A stretch of 37,684 nt of DNA, from the NCBI GenBank assembly GCA_016934265.1, contig JAFGTF010000073.1, forward strand, positions 1 to 37,684. The letters run 5' to 3'. This stretch comes from Spirochaetota bacterium (GTDB taxonomy: Bacteria > Spirochaetota > B62-G9 > DRHN01). Below are positions 1 to 7,432 of this stretch, piece by piece (the stretch's first letter is position 1; each line of letters starts with the position of its first letter). The translations under genes and the position numbers were made by a program. Under the pieces are notes generated by a model. That model did not search any database and was not told the DNA's origin. It worked only from the letters and a program-made list of their open reading frames with translations.

Positions 1-147
1 AATGCCTGCTGCCCGGGCGCGGTGTGCGCCGCTATCGGCGCGGTAAAGGCGGGGGGGGTGAAGAAAGGCGTTCTGGTCACGTATACGACAAGCTACGACG
101 TACGGCCCGACTCAAGCTTTGTCGGCTATGCGGGCGTGGTATATTGA
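1..147 (+). CDS. MEMO-family (AmmeMemoRadiSam system B) protein, C-terminal fragment
   Basis: Only the last 48 codons are in the window, open at the left edge and ending in TGA. The tail reads as the C-terminal strand region of MEMO1-like proteins: an N-A-C-C-P-G-A-V segment followed by TYTTSYDV and FVGYAGVVY, which matches the family pattern of a TSxDV turn and a closing VGYAxI strand. MEMO proteins are related to extradiol dioxygenases and in bacteria usually sit with an AMMECR1 protein and a radical SAM protein; none of those partners is visible here, so they would lie to the left. The biochemical role of the bacterial family is not settled. The gene converges on the prp gene with about 26 bases between them. 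Confidence 0.7.
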   Translation, partial: NACCPGAVCAAIGAVKAGGVKKGVLVTYTTSYDVRPDSSFVGYAGVVY

Positions 148-173
148 GAAAGGGTCGCCGCGGGAGGAAGGCT

Positions 174-500
174 CTATATCTCAAGCAATTCCACCCGCAG
201 GCGATCAGGATGTTCCTTCTCTATCGCCTGAAGGCCGAGTACCATCGTGGTCAGTATCGCGCTGAAGCTTTTTTGTGTGCAATCCTCTTCAGAGGGGAGG
301 ATTTCGATAGAGAGCGAGCCCTCTTCTGTGCGGTATGTCACATGCTCCTCGCCGTAGCGGAGTAGCCCTAAAAGGGCGGTCTGGGTAACGGCGGATACCG
401 CGGCGCACACGATGTCTTTTCCTTTTTTACCGCCGCCGTGGCCGGAGACATCGATGCGGCGGAAGGCCCCCTGTTTTACTGCCACCTCTACCCGAATCAA
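174..500 (-). CDS. prp: Ribosomal-processing cysteine protease Prp
   Basis: A 108-residue protein with the two Prp hallmarks: a His in SGHGG (about residue 20) and the catalytic Cys in KDIVCAAVSAVTQTA (about residue 32). In Firmicutes and relatives, Prp removes an N-terminal extension from ribosomal protein L27; the family is short, and this length fits. The only start that gives the family N-terminus (IRVEV) is TTG at 500, with an AAGGGA sequence about 8 bases upstream as a weak ribosome binding site. Prp usually lies between rplU and rpmA. Here neither is adjacent: the neighbours are a MEMO gene and a small unknown gene, so it has been separated from its substrate gene. The reading frame is intact. 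Confidence 0.82.
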   Translation of the reverse strand: MIRVEVAVKQGAFRRIDVSGHGGGKKGKDIVCAAVSAVTQTALLGLLRYGEEHVTYRTEEGSLSIEILPSEEDCTQKSFSAILTTMVLGLQAIEKEHPDRLRVELLEI

Positions 501-511
501 AAATAGTTCCC

Positions 512-540
512 TTGTTTTACAATATCTGGTACAATATACA
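512..540 (+). promoter_or_regulatory. Candidate sigma-70 promoter for the 75-residue gene
   Basis: TTGTTT at 512-517 and TATACA at 535-540 are separated by 17 bases. It lies about 60 bases upstream of the small gene starting at 602 and between that gene and the divergent prp. A competing -10 (TACAAT, 530-535) overlaps it. Confidence 0.4.
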
Positions 541-601
541 CGGTTTCTCTACACCAGGGTATTCTCTCTCGAGGAAAAATGCAAGCGGATTGGAGGTCGG
601 T

Positions 602-829
602 ATGAGCGACACGGAAGAAAAGGACGAAATGATACGAAAGCTCGAGGAGGAGGTCGCTCGACTGAAGGGACAGATCGTAGTAACGGAAGAGGAGTACAAG
701 GGATACCCGGTCCTGCGATTCACGGGCGCCTTCAGACCGTTCACCCTGGGTTTGAGCAAGTGCAGGGCGATACTGAAAACGCTGGATAAGATACAATCGT
801 TTGTCGAGAAACACGGCGGTACGGTCTGA
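602..829 (+). CDS. Small hypothetical protein, 75 residues
   Basis: The start at 602 is chosen because GGAGGT lies directly upstream at a good distance; the same frame is open further upstream but has no ribosome binding site there. The protein begins with a charged, coiled-coil-like helix (residues 4-24, rich in E and K, heptad-like leucines), followed by a short segment with EYKGYPVLRFTG and a final helix with KCRAILKTLDKIQSF. No membrane segment or signal peptide is seen. I do not recognise the family. The pattern of a YKGYPVL-FTG segment followed by an amphipathic helix suggests a conserved small cytosolic protein. It lies between prp and the rnf promoter and has its own candidate promoter. 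Confidence 0.7.
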   Translation: MSDTEEKDEMIRKLEEEVARLKGQIVVTEEEYKGYPVLRFTGAFRPFTLGLSKCRAILKTLDKIQSFVEKHGGTV

Positions 830-1030
830 TCGGAGCACCCGCTCGGGCAAACGGCAATACGGTGGGGAAGGCGCGCGTGCACCCTCCTGCATGCGGAATG
901 TATATCTCCCGTAAACGGCGTTTTTATATAACTGCAAGGGGATGCTTCGCGTCACGGCGGTGGAGCCTCCGATACATGCCGGATGCATCTCGGCGCATTA
1001 CGTGAGAGAAAGATCTATGCAAAAACCTGC

Positions 1031-1059
1031 TTGCAATTTTTTCGGATATTTACTATTCT
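1031..1059 (+). promoter_or_regulatory. Promoter of the rnf operon
   Basis: TTGCAA at 1031-1036 and TATTCT at 1054-1059 have exactly 17 bases between them, in a locally AT-rich stretch within GC-rich sequence. A transcript would begin near 1066, giving a leader of about 30 bases before the rnfC start at 1097. No riboswitch fold (for example FMN) is apparent in the 830-1096 gap. Confidence 0.6.
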
Positions 1060-1096
1060 ATTGTGTTTTTCCATACCGAACCGATGGAGTTGCGTC

Positions 1097-2422
1097 ATGA
1101 GCCTCTTCACCTTCAAAGGCGGCATACATCCTCCGTACGAAAAGGAGCTTGCGAAAGGAAGCCCGATACAAACGGCCGGGCTGCCGAAGAGCCTTACCAT
1201 CCCTCTCGTGCAGCATATCGGAGCGCCGTGCGCGCCGGTCGTTGAGGCGGGCGACGTGGTGAAAAAAGGGCAGCTTCTGGGAAAGGGAGAGTCGTTCGTC
1301 TCGGCGCCGGTTCATGCCAGCGCCTCGGGAAAGGTGAAGCGAATCGAGAAGTCGCTCCATCCGCTCGGACAGCCCGTGCTCTCGGTGGTGCTGGAGCCCG
1401 ACGGAAACGAAGAGACGGCGTATATGACGCCCATGGGCGGCGATCCCGGCACGCTGGATCCGGAAGCGGTGAAGGCGAGGGTTAAAGACGCCGGCATCGT
1501 GGGGCTCGGAGGTGCGACGTTTCCAGCACACGTGAAGTTTTCGCCTCCGAAAGACAAGCCGATAGATACTTTTATCCTGAATGGGTGCGAATGCGAGCCC
1601 TATCTCACCGCGGACCACAGGACGATGCTCGAACGAACGGACGATATGCTCCTCGGGGCTAAGATGATCGGCAGAATACTAAACGTCCGGCGAATCATAG
1701 TTGCAGTCGAGAACAATAAAAAAGACGCGATCGAGACGTGCAAAAAGAGCGCTCATGCGGAGGGAGTCGAATTTTCGGTCACTGCGACGAAGTATCCGCA
1801 GGGCGGTGAGAAGATGCTGATCAAGGCCGTTCTCGGCCGGGAAGTTCCGTCCGGCGGGCTCCCTATGGACGTCGGGGTCGTCGTATCGAACGTCGGCACG
1901 GCGGTTGCCGTCTGCGAGGCGGTTCGTGACGGAAAACCGCTCATCGAGCGGGTGCTGACCGTTACCGGCAATGCGGCCAAAAGCCCCGGGAACTGGCTCG
2001 TGAAGATCGGGACACCGATAGGCGAGGTCGTGGAGCAGGCGGGCGGCACGACGGGAACGGTCGGCAAGCTCATAATCGGAGGGCCGATGATGGGTATCGC
2101 CCAGAGCTCGTTCGAGGTGCCGGTGATAAAGGGCACGAGCGGGATACTGCTCCTTCGTGAAGAGGCGTACATGAAGGAGGGGTACCTCCCGTGCATAAAG
2201 TGTTCATTCTGCGTTCAGGTGTGTCCCACCCGGCTTCTTCCGTCGCGGCTTTCGGTGCTTGCAGAGGCGGAGGCGTGGGAGAAGATGGAGGAGTACGGGG
2301 TCAACGACTGCATCGAATGCGGCAGCTGTGCGTACGTATGCCCGAGCAAGCGGCCTATCGTCCAGCTCGTCAAAGCAGCGAAGATAAAGGTAAGAGAGAT
2401 CAAAAAGCGGGAGAATGCGTAG
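1097..2422 (+). CDS. rnfC: Rnf complex subunit RnfC (NADH-side iron-sulphur subunit)
   Basis: RnfC is the peripheral subunit of the Rnf ferredoxin:NAD+ oxidoreductase that meets NAD(H). The protein (441 residues from 1097) starts MSLFTFKGGIHPPYEK, the standard RnfC opening, so the upstream open frame back to 983 is rejected; a GGAG lies 8 bases before this ATG. An HxxASGKV segment (SAPVHASASGKV) marks the barrel-sandwich domain, GLGGATFPAHVK the flavin/NAD-binding (NuoF-like) region, and GCECEPYL a conserved SLBB-region element. Two 4Fe-4S motifs close it: CIKCSFCVQVCP (from residue 366) and CIECGSCAYVCP (from residue 405). It is first in a tight operon, C-D-G-E-A-B, and overlaps or abuts rnfD. 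Confidence 0.96.
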   Translation: MSLFTFKGGIHPPYEKELAKGSPIQTAGLPKSLTIPLVQHIGAPCAPVVEAGDVVKKGQLLGKGESFVSAPVHASASGKVKRIEKSLHPLGQPVLSVVLEPDGNEETAYMTPMGGDPGTLDPEAVKARVKDAGIVGLGGATFPAHVKFSPPKDKPIDTFILNGCECEPYLTADHRTMLERTDDMLLGAKMIGRILNVRRIIVAVENNKKDAIETCKKSAHAEGVEFSVTATKYPQGGEKMLIKAVLGREVPSGGLPMDVGVVVSNVGTAVAVCEAVRDGKPLIERVLTVTGNAAKSPGNWLVKIGTPIGEVVEQAGGTTGTVGKLIIGGPMMGIAQSSFEVPVIKGTSGILLLREEAYMKEGYLPCIKCSFCVQVCPTRLLPSRLSVLAEAEAWEKMEEYGVNDCIECGSCAYVCPSKRPIVQLVKAAKIKVREIKKRENA

Positions 2423-2423
2423 A

Positions 2424-3389
2424 ATGGGAAAAGAACAAAGCGCGATGGTCCTTTCCATATCGCCTCATATCAAGAGCAAAGAATCCGTCCGGCGAATAAT
2501 GCTCAGCGTCATCATTACGCTCCTGCCTGCGGTCGGGTACAGCATATACCAGTTCGGATTGCATGCGCTTTTCATGTACTGCATCTCGGTCGCCACCTGT
2601 CTTGTGTCCGAATGGGTCGTGGTACGGCTCCGGAAACGCCCCTTCTCTCTGCGTGACGGGAGCGCGATCGTAACCGGGATCCTGCTCGCCATGGTACTGC
2701 CGCCGAAGTTCCCGCTCTACGGCGTAGTCTTAGGCGCGGTTGTGGCGATCGTCATCGGGAAACAGATATTCGGCGGCGTCGGCTACAATATCTTCAATCC
2801 GGCCCTCATCGGGAGGGCTTTTTTGGCCGCAACCTACCCCGTCTTCATCTCTTCCTATGTGCAGCCCCGTATGGCACTGGACGCCGTATCGCAGGCGACT
2901 CCGCTCGCGGCGATGAAGTTCGAAGGTGTGATGACCTCCTACAGGGCGCTGTTTCTCGGCGGGACGGGGGGGTCGCTCGGCGAGACGAGCGCTCTTTTTC
3001 TTCTTGTCGGTGCGGTCTATCTTCTCGTGAAGAAATACATCAAGTGGCGGATACCGCTTTCCATATTCCTGACCGTGGCCGTGCTCGGGGAGATCTTCCA
3101 CCTCATAAACCCGGCGAAGTATCCGGACCCGCTGTTTCACCTCTTCGCGGGAGGGCTCATGATCGGCGCCCTCTACATGGCGACGGACATGGTCACCTCT
3201 CCGATTACGAAGCGGGGGAGTGTGATTTTCGGCTGCGGTATCGGCGTTCTCGTCGTTTTCATCAGGCTTTTGGGAGGGCTTCCCGAAGGCGTGATGTACG
3301 CGATCCTTTTCATGAACGCATTCGTACCCCTGATAAACAGGGCGACGAAACCGAAGATTTTCGGCACGGGGGGCAGAGATGAACGTTAG
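2424..3389 (+). CDS. rnfD: Rnf complex subunit RnfD (membrane, covalent FMN)
   Basis: Integral membrane subunit, homologous to NqrB, that helps couple electron flow to ion movement. Two starts are possible: ATG at 2415 (overlapping the rnfC stop) and ATG at 2424; the GGGAG at 2409-2413 is better spaced for 2424. The conserved flavinylation segment is VSQATPLAAMK; the Thr encoded at 2898-2900 is the expected covalent FMN acceptor. About nine hydrophobic helices are seen, and a second conserved element, GYNIFNPALIGRAFL, is typical of the family. The gene overlaps rnfG by 11 bases. Covalent FMN requires an ApbE flavin transferase, which is not in this window. Confidence 0.95.
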   Translation: MGKEQSAMVLSISPHIKSKESVRRIMLSVIITLLPAVGYSIYQFGLHALFMYCISVATCLVSEWVVVRLRKRPFSLRDGSAIVTGILLAMVLPPKFPLYGVVLGAVVAIVIGKQIFGGVGYNIFNPALIGRAFLAATYPVFISSYVQPRMALDAVSQATPLAAMKFEGVMTSYRALFLGGTGGSLGETSALFLLVGAVYLLVKKYIKWRIPLSIFLTVAVLGEIFHLINPAKYPDPLFHLFAGGLMIGALYMATDMVTSPITKRGSVIFGCGIGVLVVFIRLLGGLPEGVMYAILFMNAFVPLINRATKPKIFGTGGRDER

Positions 3390-3927
3390 GCTGAAGATGA
3401 TACTCATTCTCACGCTCTTTGCGTGCATCTCGGGCGGTGTCCTCTCCGTTGTCTACATAGTGAGCAACCCCCTCATAGAAGCGAATATGCTTGCCGAGCA
3501 GGACAGGTCGATATTCCTCGTCGTCCCGGAGGCGAAGTCCTACGAAGAGGTGACGAAATCGGGGTTCACCTATTACGAGTGTAAGGACCAGGGCGGGGGT
3601 ACGGTCGGCATCGCGATGCCCGCCAAGGGAAACGGGTACCAGGGCACGATCCGGCTGATGGTCGGGCTTTCTCCCGACCTCGAAACGATCACGGGTCTCG
3701 CCGTCTTGGAACAGGTCGAGACACCCGGATTGGGCGGCAGGATCTCGGAAGAGGGGTTTTCCGGCCAGTTTAAAGGAATTCATACGGATCCTGCGGTCGG
3801 CTGGGTAAAGAACCAGGCGCCGGAAAAAGATACCGACATACAGGCCGTTACCGGGGCGACGATCTCCTCGAGATCGGTCGTCGCCATTATCAATAAGAAC
3901 ATCGGGGAACTGAAAAAAGTTCTCTGA
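3379..3927 (+). CDS. rnfG: Rnf complex subunit RnfG (extracytoplasmic covalent FMN)
   Basis: A 182-residue protein with one N-terminal membrane helix (about residues 5-27) and an FMN-binding domain facing away from the cytoplasm. The flavinylation motif is AVTGATISSRSV; Thr161 is the expected acceptor (S/T-GAT-S/T pattern). GLAVLEQVETPGLGG is the other family signature and GW-K (residues 137-139) also fits. The ATG at 3379 is inside the end of rnfD with a GGGGGG-CAGAG stretch upstream, so translation is likely coupled. Confidence 0.94.
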   Translation: MNVRLKMILILTLFACISGGVLSVVYIVSNPLIEANMLAEQDRSIFLVVPEAKSYEEVTKSGFTYYECKDQGGGTVGIAMPAKGNGYQGTIRLMVGLSPDLETITGLAVLEQVETPGLGGRISEEGFSGQFKGIHTDPAVGWVKNQAPEKDTDIQAVTGATISSRSVVAIINKNIGELKKVL

Positions 3928-3943
3928 TCGGAGGGTACTTACG

Positions 3944-4573
3944 ATGTCCGACCTGAATGACACGAGGCGGGGGGTTTTCGGAGAATTCACCAAGGGGTTC
4001 TGGAAGGAGAATCCCATTCTCGTGATGATCCTGGGGATGTGCCCCACGCTCGCGGTCACGACGTCCGCGATCAACGGTCTCACCATGGGCTTCGCCGTCG
4101 TGTTCGTTCTCACCTGCTCGAGCCTCATCATTTCCATCGTGAGGAACATCATTCCGAAGCAGGTGCGTATACCGGCTTTCATCGTCATCATCGCTACCTT
4201 TGTAACGATGGTGGACCTGTTTTTAAAGGCGTTTCTCCTCGACCTCTCGAAAGCGCTCGGGCCGTTCATTCCTCTCATAGTGGTAAACTGTATTATCCTC
4301 GGGAGGGCGGAGGCGTTTGCATCGAAGAACAGCGTCGGACTTTCTGTTTTAGATGCGGTGGGCGTGAGCCTGGGATTCACCGTGACGCTGATCATACTGG
4401 GCGGTATACGGGAGATTCTGGGGATGGGGACGTTCTTCGGAATGCCGGTTTTGGGTGCGCGGTTCGAGCGGTGGGTGATAATGCTCTTACCGCCGGGTGC
4501 GTTTATCACGCTCGGGTTCCTGTTAGGGGCGAAAAATCTCATTGACAGAAGAATGGAAGAGAAAAGAAAATAA
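3944..4573 (+). CDS. rnfE: Rnf complex subunit RnfE
   Basis: A 209-residue polytopic membrane protein, paralogous to RnfA and homologous to NqrD. The opening FTKGFWKENPILVMILGMCP is the RnfE hallmark, with the membrane-embedded Cys of the LGMCPTLA segment; in RnfA/RnfE these cysteines hold an intramembrane iron-sulphur centre. The second Cys is in PLIVVNCIILGRAEAFA. GGAGGG stands upstream of the ATG at a good distance, 16 bases after the rnfG stop. Confidence 0.95.
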   Translation: MSDLNDTRRGVFGEFTKGFWKENPILVMILGMCPTLAVTTSAINGLTMGFAVVFVLTCSSLIISIVRNIIPKQVRIPAFIVIIATFVTMVDLFLKAFLLDLSKALGPFIPLIVVNCIILGRAEAFASKNSVGLSVLDAVGVSLGFTVTLIILGGIREILGMGTFFGMPVLGARFERWVIMLLPPGAFITLGFLLGAKNLIDRRMEEKRK

Positions 4574-4586
4574 CGGAGGCGGTCTC

Positions 4587-5165
4587 TTGGAAGTCTTTTT
4601 AATATTCATATCAGCCGTTTTAGTAAATAACTTCGTACTTTCCTATTTTCTCGGGATATGTCCGTTCATCGGCGTTTCCGGGAAGATAGAATCGGCGTCA
4701 TCCATGGGATTCGCGGTGACCTTCGTGCTCACCCTCTCGGCCGCGATCACCTGGCTTATAAACCGGTATATACTCATCGCGTTCAACGTCCCGTTTTTGG
4801 AATACGTGTCGTTTATCATAGTGATCGCGGCTCTCGTTCAGTTCGTCGAGATGTTCATACGCAGGATGAGTAAAACGCTGTACGACGCCCTCGGCATCTA
4901 CCTCCCGCTCATCACGACGAACTGCGCGATCTTAGGGCTCGCGCTCTTCGGCGCACTGAGGCAGTACTCGTTTATCGAGAACATCGTGTTCGGTATCGGC
5001 GCGGGGCTCGGGTTCACGCTCGCGCTCGTCGTCATGGCGGGCATACGGGAGGAGCTCGACCTGGCGGACGTTCCGAAGCCTTTACAGGGAGCGGCCATAA
5101 CCCTGATAATCGCAGGCCTTCTCGCACTCGCATTCATGGGGTTCGCGGGCCTGATATCGGCCTAA
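4587..5165 (+). CDS. rnfA: Rnf complex subunit RnfA, TTG start
   Basis: A 192-residue polytopic membrane protein, homologous to NqrE, that pairs with RnfE to form the intramembrane iron-sulphur site: Cys in SYFLGICPFIGVS and Cys in PLITTNCAILGLALF. The start is taken as TTG at 4587 because GGAGG (4575-4579) precedes it by 7 bases and the protein then opens (M)EVFLIFISAVLVNNFVL, the family N-terminus and length. The in-frame ATG at 4542 would lie inside rnfE, lacks a ribosome binding site and would add a 15-residue hydrophilic tail that the family does not have. Confidence 0.94.
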   Translation: MEVFLIFISAVLVNNFVLSYFLGICPFIGVSGKIESASSMGFAVTFVLTLSAAITWLINRYILIAFNVPFLEYVSFIIVIAALVQFVEMFIRRMSKTLYDALGIYLPLITTNCAILGLALFGALRQYSFIENIVFGIGAGLGFTLALVVMAGIREELDLADVPKPLQGAAITLIIAGLLALAFMGFAGLISA

Positions 5166-5198
5166 CGACGGCCTGAACTTCGTACAAGTGGGGTTTAT

Positions 5199-6119
5199 AT
5201 GGGGATCACAGTTCTTTTCATATCGATTGTAAGTATGGGGGGAGTCGGACTCGTACTGGCGATAATCCTCGCAATCGCTGACAAGAAGCTCGCGGTGGAG
5301 GAGGACCCGCGGGTGACGAAGGCTTTAGAGCTTCTTCCGGGTGCGAACTGCGGCGCGTGCGGATTCGCCGGCTGCAACGCGTATGCGAATGCGCTTGTCG
5401 AGGGGAAGGTGTCCATCAGCGCCTGTAAACCGGGCGGGAACGAGGTTTCCCGAAAGCTCGCGGAGCTTCTCGGCGTCGAAGAGGCAGAGGAGATGTCGCC
5501 CAAAGTTGCCCGTGTGTTCTGCTCGGGAGGCCTTGCGGAGGCGGTGCGAAGCAGAGTGTACACGGGGGTGGAAACCTGCGCAGCCGCTCACCTCATCGGC
5601 GGGGAGAAAGCGTGCGTGTACTCGTGCATCGGCTACGGCGACTGCGTCTTTGCATGCCAGTTCGATGCGATCTGTATGGGTGAAAACGGTCTCCCCGAGG
5701 TCGACCTCGAACGCTGCACGGGATGCGGTGAATGCGTGAAAGCGTGTCCGAGGCATATAATCGGTCTCACCGGATACGAAGAGGTGGTTCATGTCTACTG
5801 CAGCTCGCACGACAAGGGCGCGGTCGTCCGAAAAGTGTGCAGCGCGGGATGCGTCGCGTGCGGGCTTTGCGAGAAAGACGACGAAACCGGCGCCGTTACC
5901 ATGAAGGACGGGCTCTCCGTCGTCGACCACGGCGTCGACAAGGCGCCGGTGCTCGCAGCCAAGCGCTGCCCGACGAAGGTGATCAGGATCTCCTCCCCGA
6001 CGCCGGGGTACGAGGACGTCTTCAAGAAAGCGAAAGAGAAGCTCGAAGCCGCCATCGCGCAGGAGGAGGCCGCCAAGGCGGCCGCCAAAGCGGCGAAGAA
6101 ATCGAAAGAAACCGAGTAG
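5199..6119 (+). CDS. rnfB: Rnf complex subunit RnfB (ferredoxin-side iron-sulphur subunit)
   Basis: RnfB accepts electrons from ferredoxin. The 306-residue protein has an N-terminal membrane helix (residues 5-27) and the Fe-S domain NCGACGFAGC followed by a distal Cys in SACKPGG. Next come CIGYGDCVFACQFDAIC and CTGCGECVKACP, two 4Fe-4S motifs, then a further Cys-rich part (VCSAGCVACGLCEK and KRCPTKVI), probably a third ferredoxin-like cluster site. Such extra clusters are known for the longer RnfB proteins of anaerobes; proteobacterial RnfB is shorter. The C-terminal 40 residues are an Ala/Lys/Glu-rich helical tail. It is the last of the six rnf genes, 33 bases after rnfA. Confidence 0.94.
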   Translation: MGITVLFISIVSMGGVGLVLAIILAIADKKLAVEEDPRVTKALELLPGANCGACGFAGCNAYANALVEGKVSISACKPGGNEVSRKLAELLGVEEAEEMSPKVARVFCSGGLAEAVRSRVYTGVETCAAAHLIGGEKACVYSCIGYGDCVFACQFDAICMGENGLPEVDLERCTGCGECVKACPRHIIGLTGYEEVVHVYCSSHDKGAVVRKVCSAGCVACGLCEKDDETGAVTMKDGLSVVDHGVDKAPVLAAKRCPTKVIRISSPTPGYEDVFKKAKEKLEAAIAQEEAAKAAAKAAKKSKETE

Positions 6120-6135
6120 AAAAACGGGGCGTTTC

Positions 6136-6573
6136 ATGTTCATGAAGGGTATCGATCGTCAGGAGGGCGAGGTCGTCGCCGTTCACGACGGCAGCGCCAC
6201 GGTACGGGTGAGTGCCAACAAGAACTGTGACCGGTGCGGGATATGCGAACGGGTTTCCGATACCGAGATGGTTGTGGAGGCGATCACAAGCCGCCGCCTG
6301 AAAGCCGGTGAGAAAGTTATACTCGAAGTCAGCCCGGGTGCCATTGTTACATCCGCGACGATACTCTATATCCTCCCTTTGATCGGCCTCGTCGCGGGGT
6401 ACTATGTTTCGGGTACCGTCCTGCGAATGGCGGGAATAGAACTGAAGGGGGAGCTCGTTCCTGCCCTCTGCTCCATCGCGGCGCTCTTTCTCTGCTTTGT
6501 GCCGATACGGCTCTGTGACGTGTCCAGAAGGAAAAAAAACCGTTACCGGGTCTATGTGAAAGAACGGGTCTGA
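6136..6573 (+). CDS. RseC/MucC-family membrane protein
   Basis: A 145-residue protein with the RseC layout: an N-terminal cytosolic Cys-rich stretch (NKNCDRCGIC, residues 32-41) and two membrane helices (about residues 72-94 and 102-124). In enterobacteria RseC belongs to a system that keeps SoxR reduced together with the Rsx (Rnf) complex, and RseC-like genes are often found next to rnf. It lies 16 bases after rnfB and is probably part of the same transcript. ATG at 6136 and 6142 are both possible (MFMKGI). The Cys pattern suggests a redox or metal role; the function in this organism is unknown. Confidence 0.8.
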   Translation: MFMKGIDRQEGEVVAVHDGSATVRVSANKNCDRCGICERVSDTEMVVEAITSRRLKAGEKVILEVSPGAIVTSATILYILPLIGLVAGYYVSGTVLRMAGIELKGELVPALCSIAALFLCFVPIRLCDVSRRKKNRYRVYVKERV

Positions 6574-6580
6574 ATACGGT

Positions 6581-7342
6581 ATGATGAAGAAAATCGTCCT
6601 TATCGCGTTAATCGTCATCGGATCGATTCTGCTTTTCGTCATATTCATTCTATACAACTTTCCCTACCACACCCTCATGGAGAGGGCTTCGGACCTCCTT
6701 CGTCTGCAGGCGGGCGTTTCCCTGTCGGTCGGGGAGACCCGCTACCGGTTCCCGCTGAAAGTGGTGCTGGCGGACGTGCATCTTGCGGGCGTGAATCCCC
6801 CTCTCGCAATAGAGATAAAAGAAGCGACAGTGCGCCTCGGTCTCTTCGGTGACAATCTCAAAATAAACGGAAACGGCTACCGTATAGCCGGTGAGGGCGT
6901 CGAGGCGAAGGGGTCCGATTTCGAGCTCGGCGCCGCGATGCAGCTTAGGGGACTTGGGGGGAGCACGTTGTTTCAGGCGGTAAAGGCGGCTTCTCTTGTG
7001 ATATACAGGGCGCGGGTAGAACGCCTCTTCATTATGGGATTCGAATTTTCCTCCTTCATAGTTTCCGAGGTTCGTCTGTCTGCGGAAAAAAAGGATGGGT
7101 CCCTTGTTTTTCGGCAGGGGTCTGTGAAGAGCGAGCTGTTTTTGGTAAACATCACCGGATCGATATCGGAAAACAGGGTGGATGTGCGAACCGCGATTAC
7201 GCCGACCGAAAAGTTCTTCAGGAACTATTCCAACCTCGGAGGGATGCTCGCTTCGTTTTCCGATGACGAGACCCTCAATTTTACGATACAGGGCGATTTC
7301 GAACATCCGACCGTTACCCTCGAAAACAAAACCCGCCGGTAG
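6581..7342 (+). CDS. GspN/AsmA-like membrane-anchored protein
   Basis: A 253-residue protein with one N-terminal membrane helix (residues 4-25) and a long extracytoplasmic part rich in alternating beta strands (residues 45-250). It resembles the type II secretion protein GspN and the wider AsmA-like group, whose members sit in the inner membrane and reach into the periplasm. No other gsp gene is in the window, so a role in secretion is not supported by context. It follows the RseC-like gene by 7 bases and is presumably the last gene of the rnf transcript. Two adjacent ATG codons (6581, 6584) are possible starts. Confidence 0.55.
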   Translation: MMKKIVLIALIVIGSILLFVIFILYNFPYHTLMERASDLLRLQAGVSLSVGETRYRFPLKVVLADVHLAGVNPPLAIEIKEATVRLGLFGDNLKINGNGYRIAGEGVEAKGSDFELGAAMQLRGLGGSTLFQAVKAASLVIYRARVERLFIMGFEFSSFIVSEVRLSAEKKDGSLVFRQGSVKSELFLVNITGSISENRVDVRTAITPTEKFFRNYSNLGGMLASFSDDETLNFTIQGDFEHPTVTLENKTRR

Positions 7343-7432
7343 ACCCTCGTGGGGACTCAGTGCAATAAAGTAGTTTCTTGCGTGTGTGTAGCGCTGTATA
7401 TTGACTAGCAAAAAGGAAGAAGAGACATAAGA

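Noticed and set aside
830..1096. Possible FMN or other riboswitch in front of rnfC
   Set aside because: The conserved FMN riboswitch core was looked for and not found, and the promoter at 1031-1059 leaves only a 30-base leader.
3310..4542. A 410-codon open frame on the reverse strand across rnfG and rnfE
   Set aside because: It is the antisense of three confirmed rnf genes; its composition is that of reverse-frame GC-rich code, with no family features and no ribosome binding site.
7401..7430. TTGACT as -35 box for proB
   Set aside because: The best -10 match 17-18 bases on (ACATAA region) would put the transcript start at or after the start codon, and the hexamer is poor.
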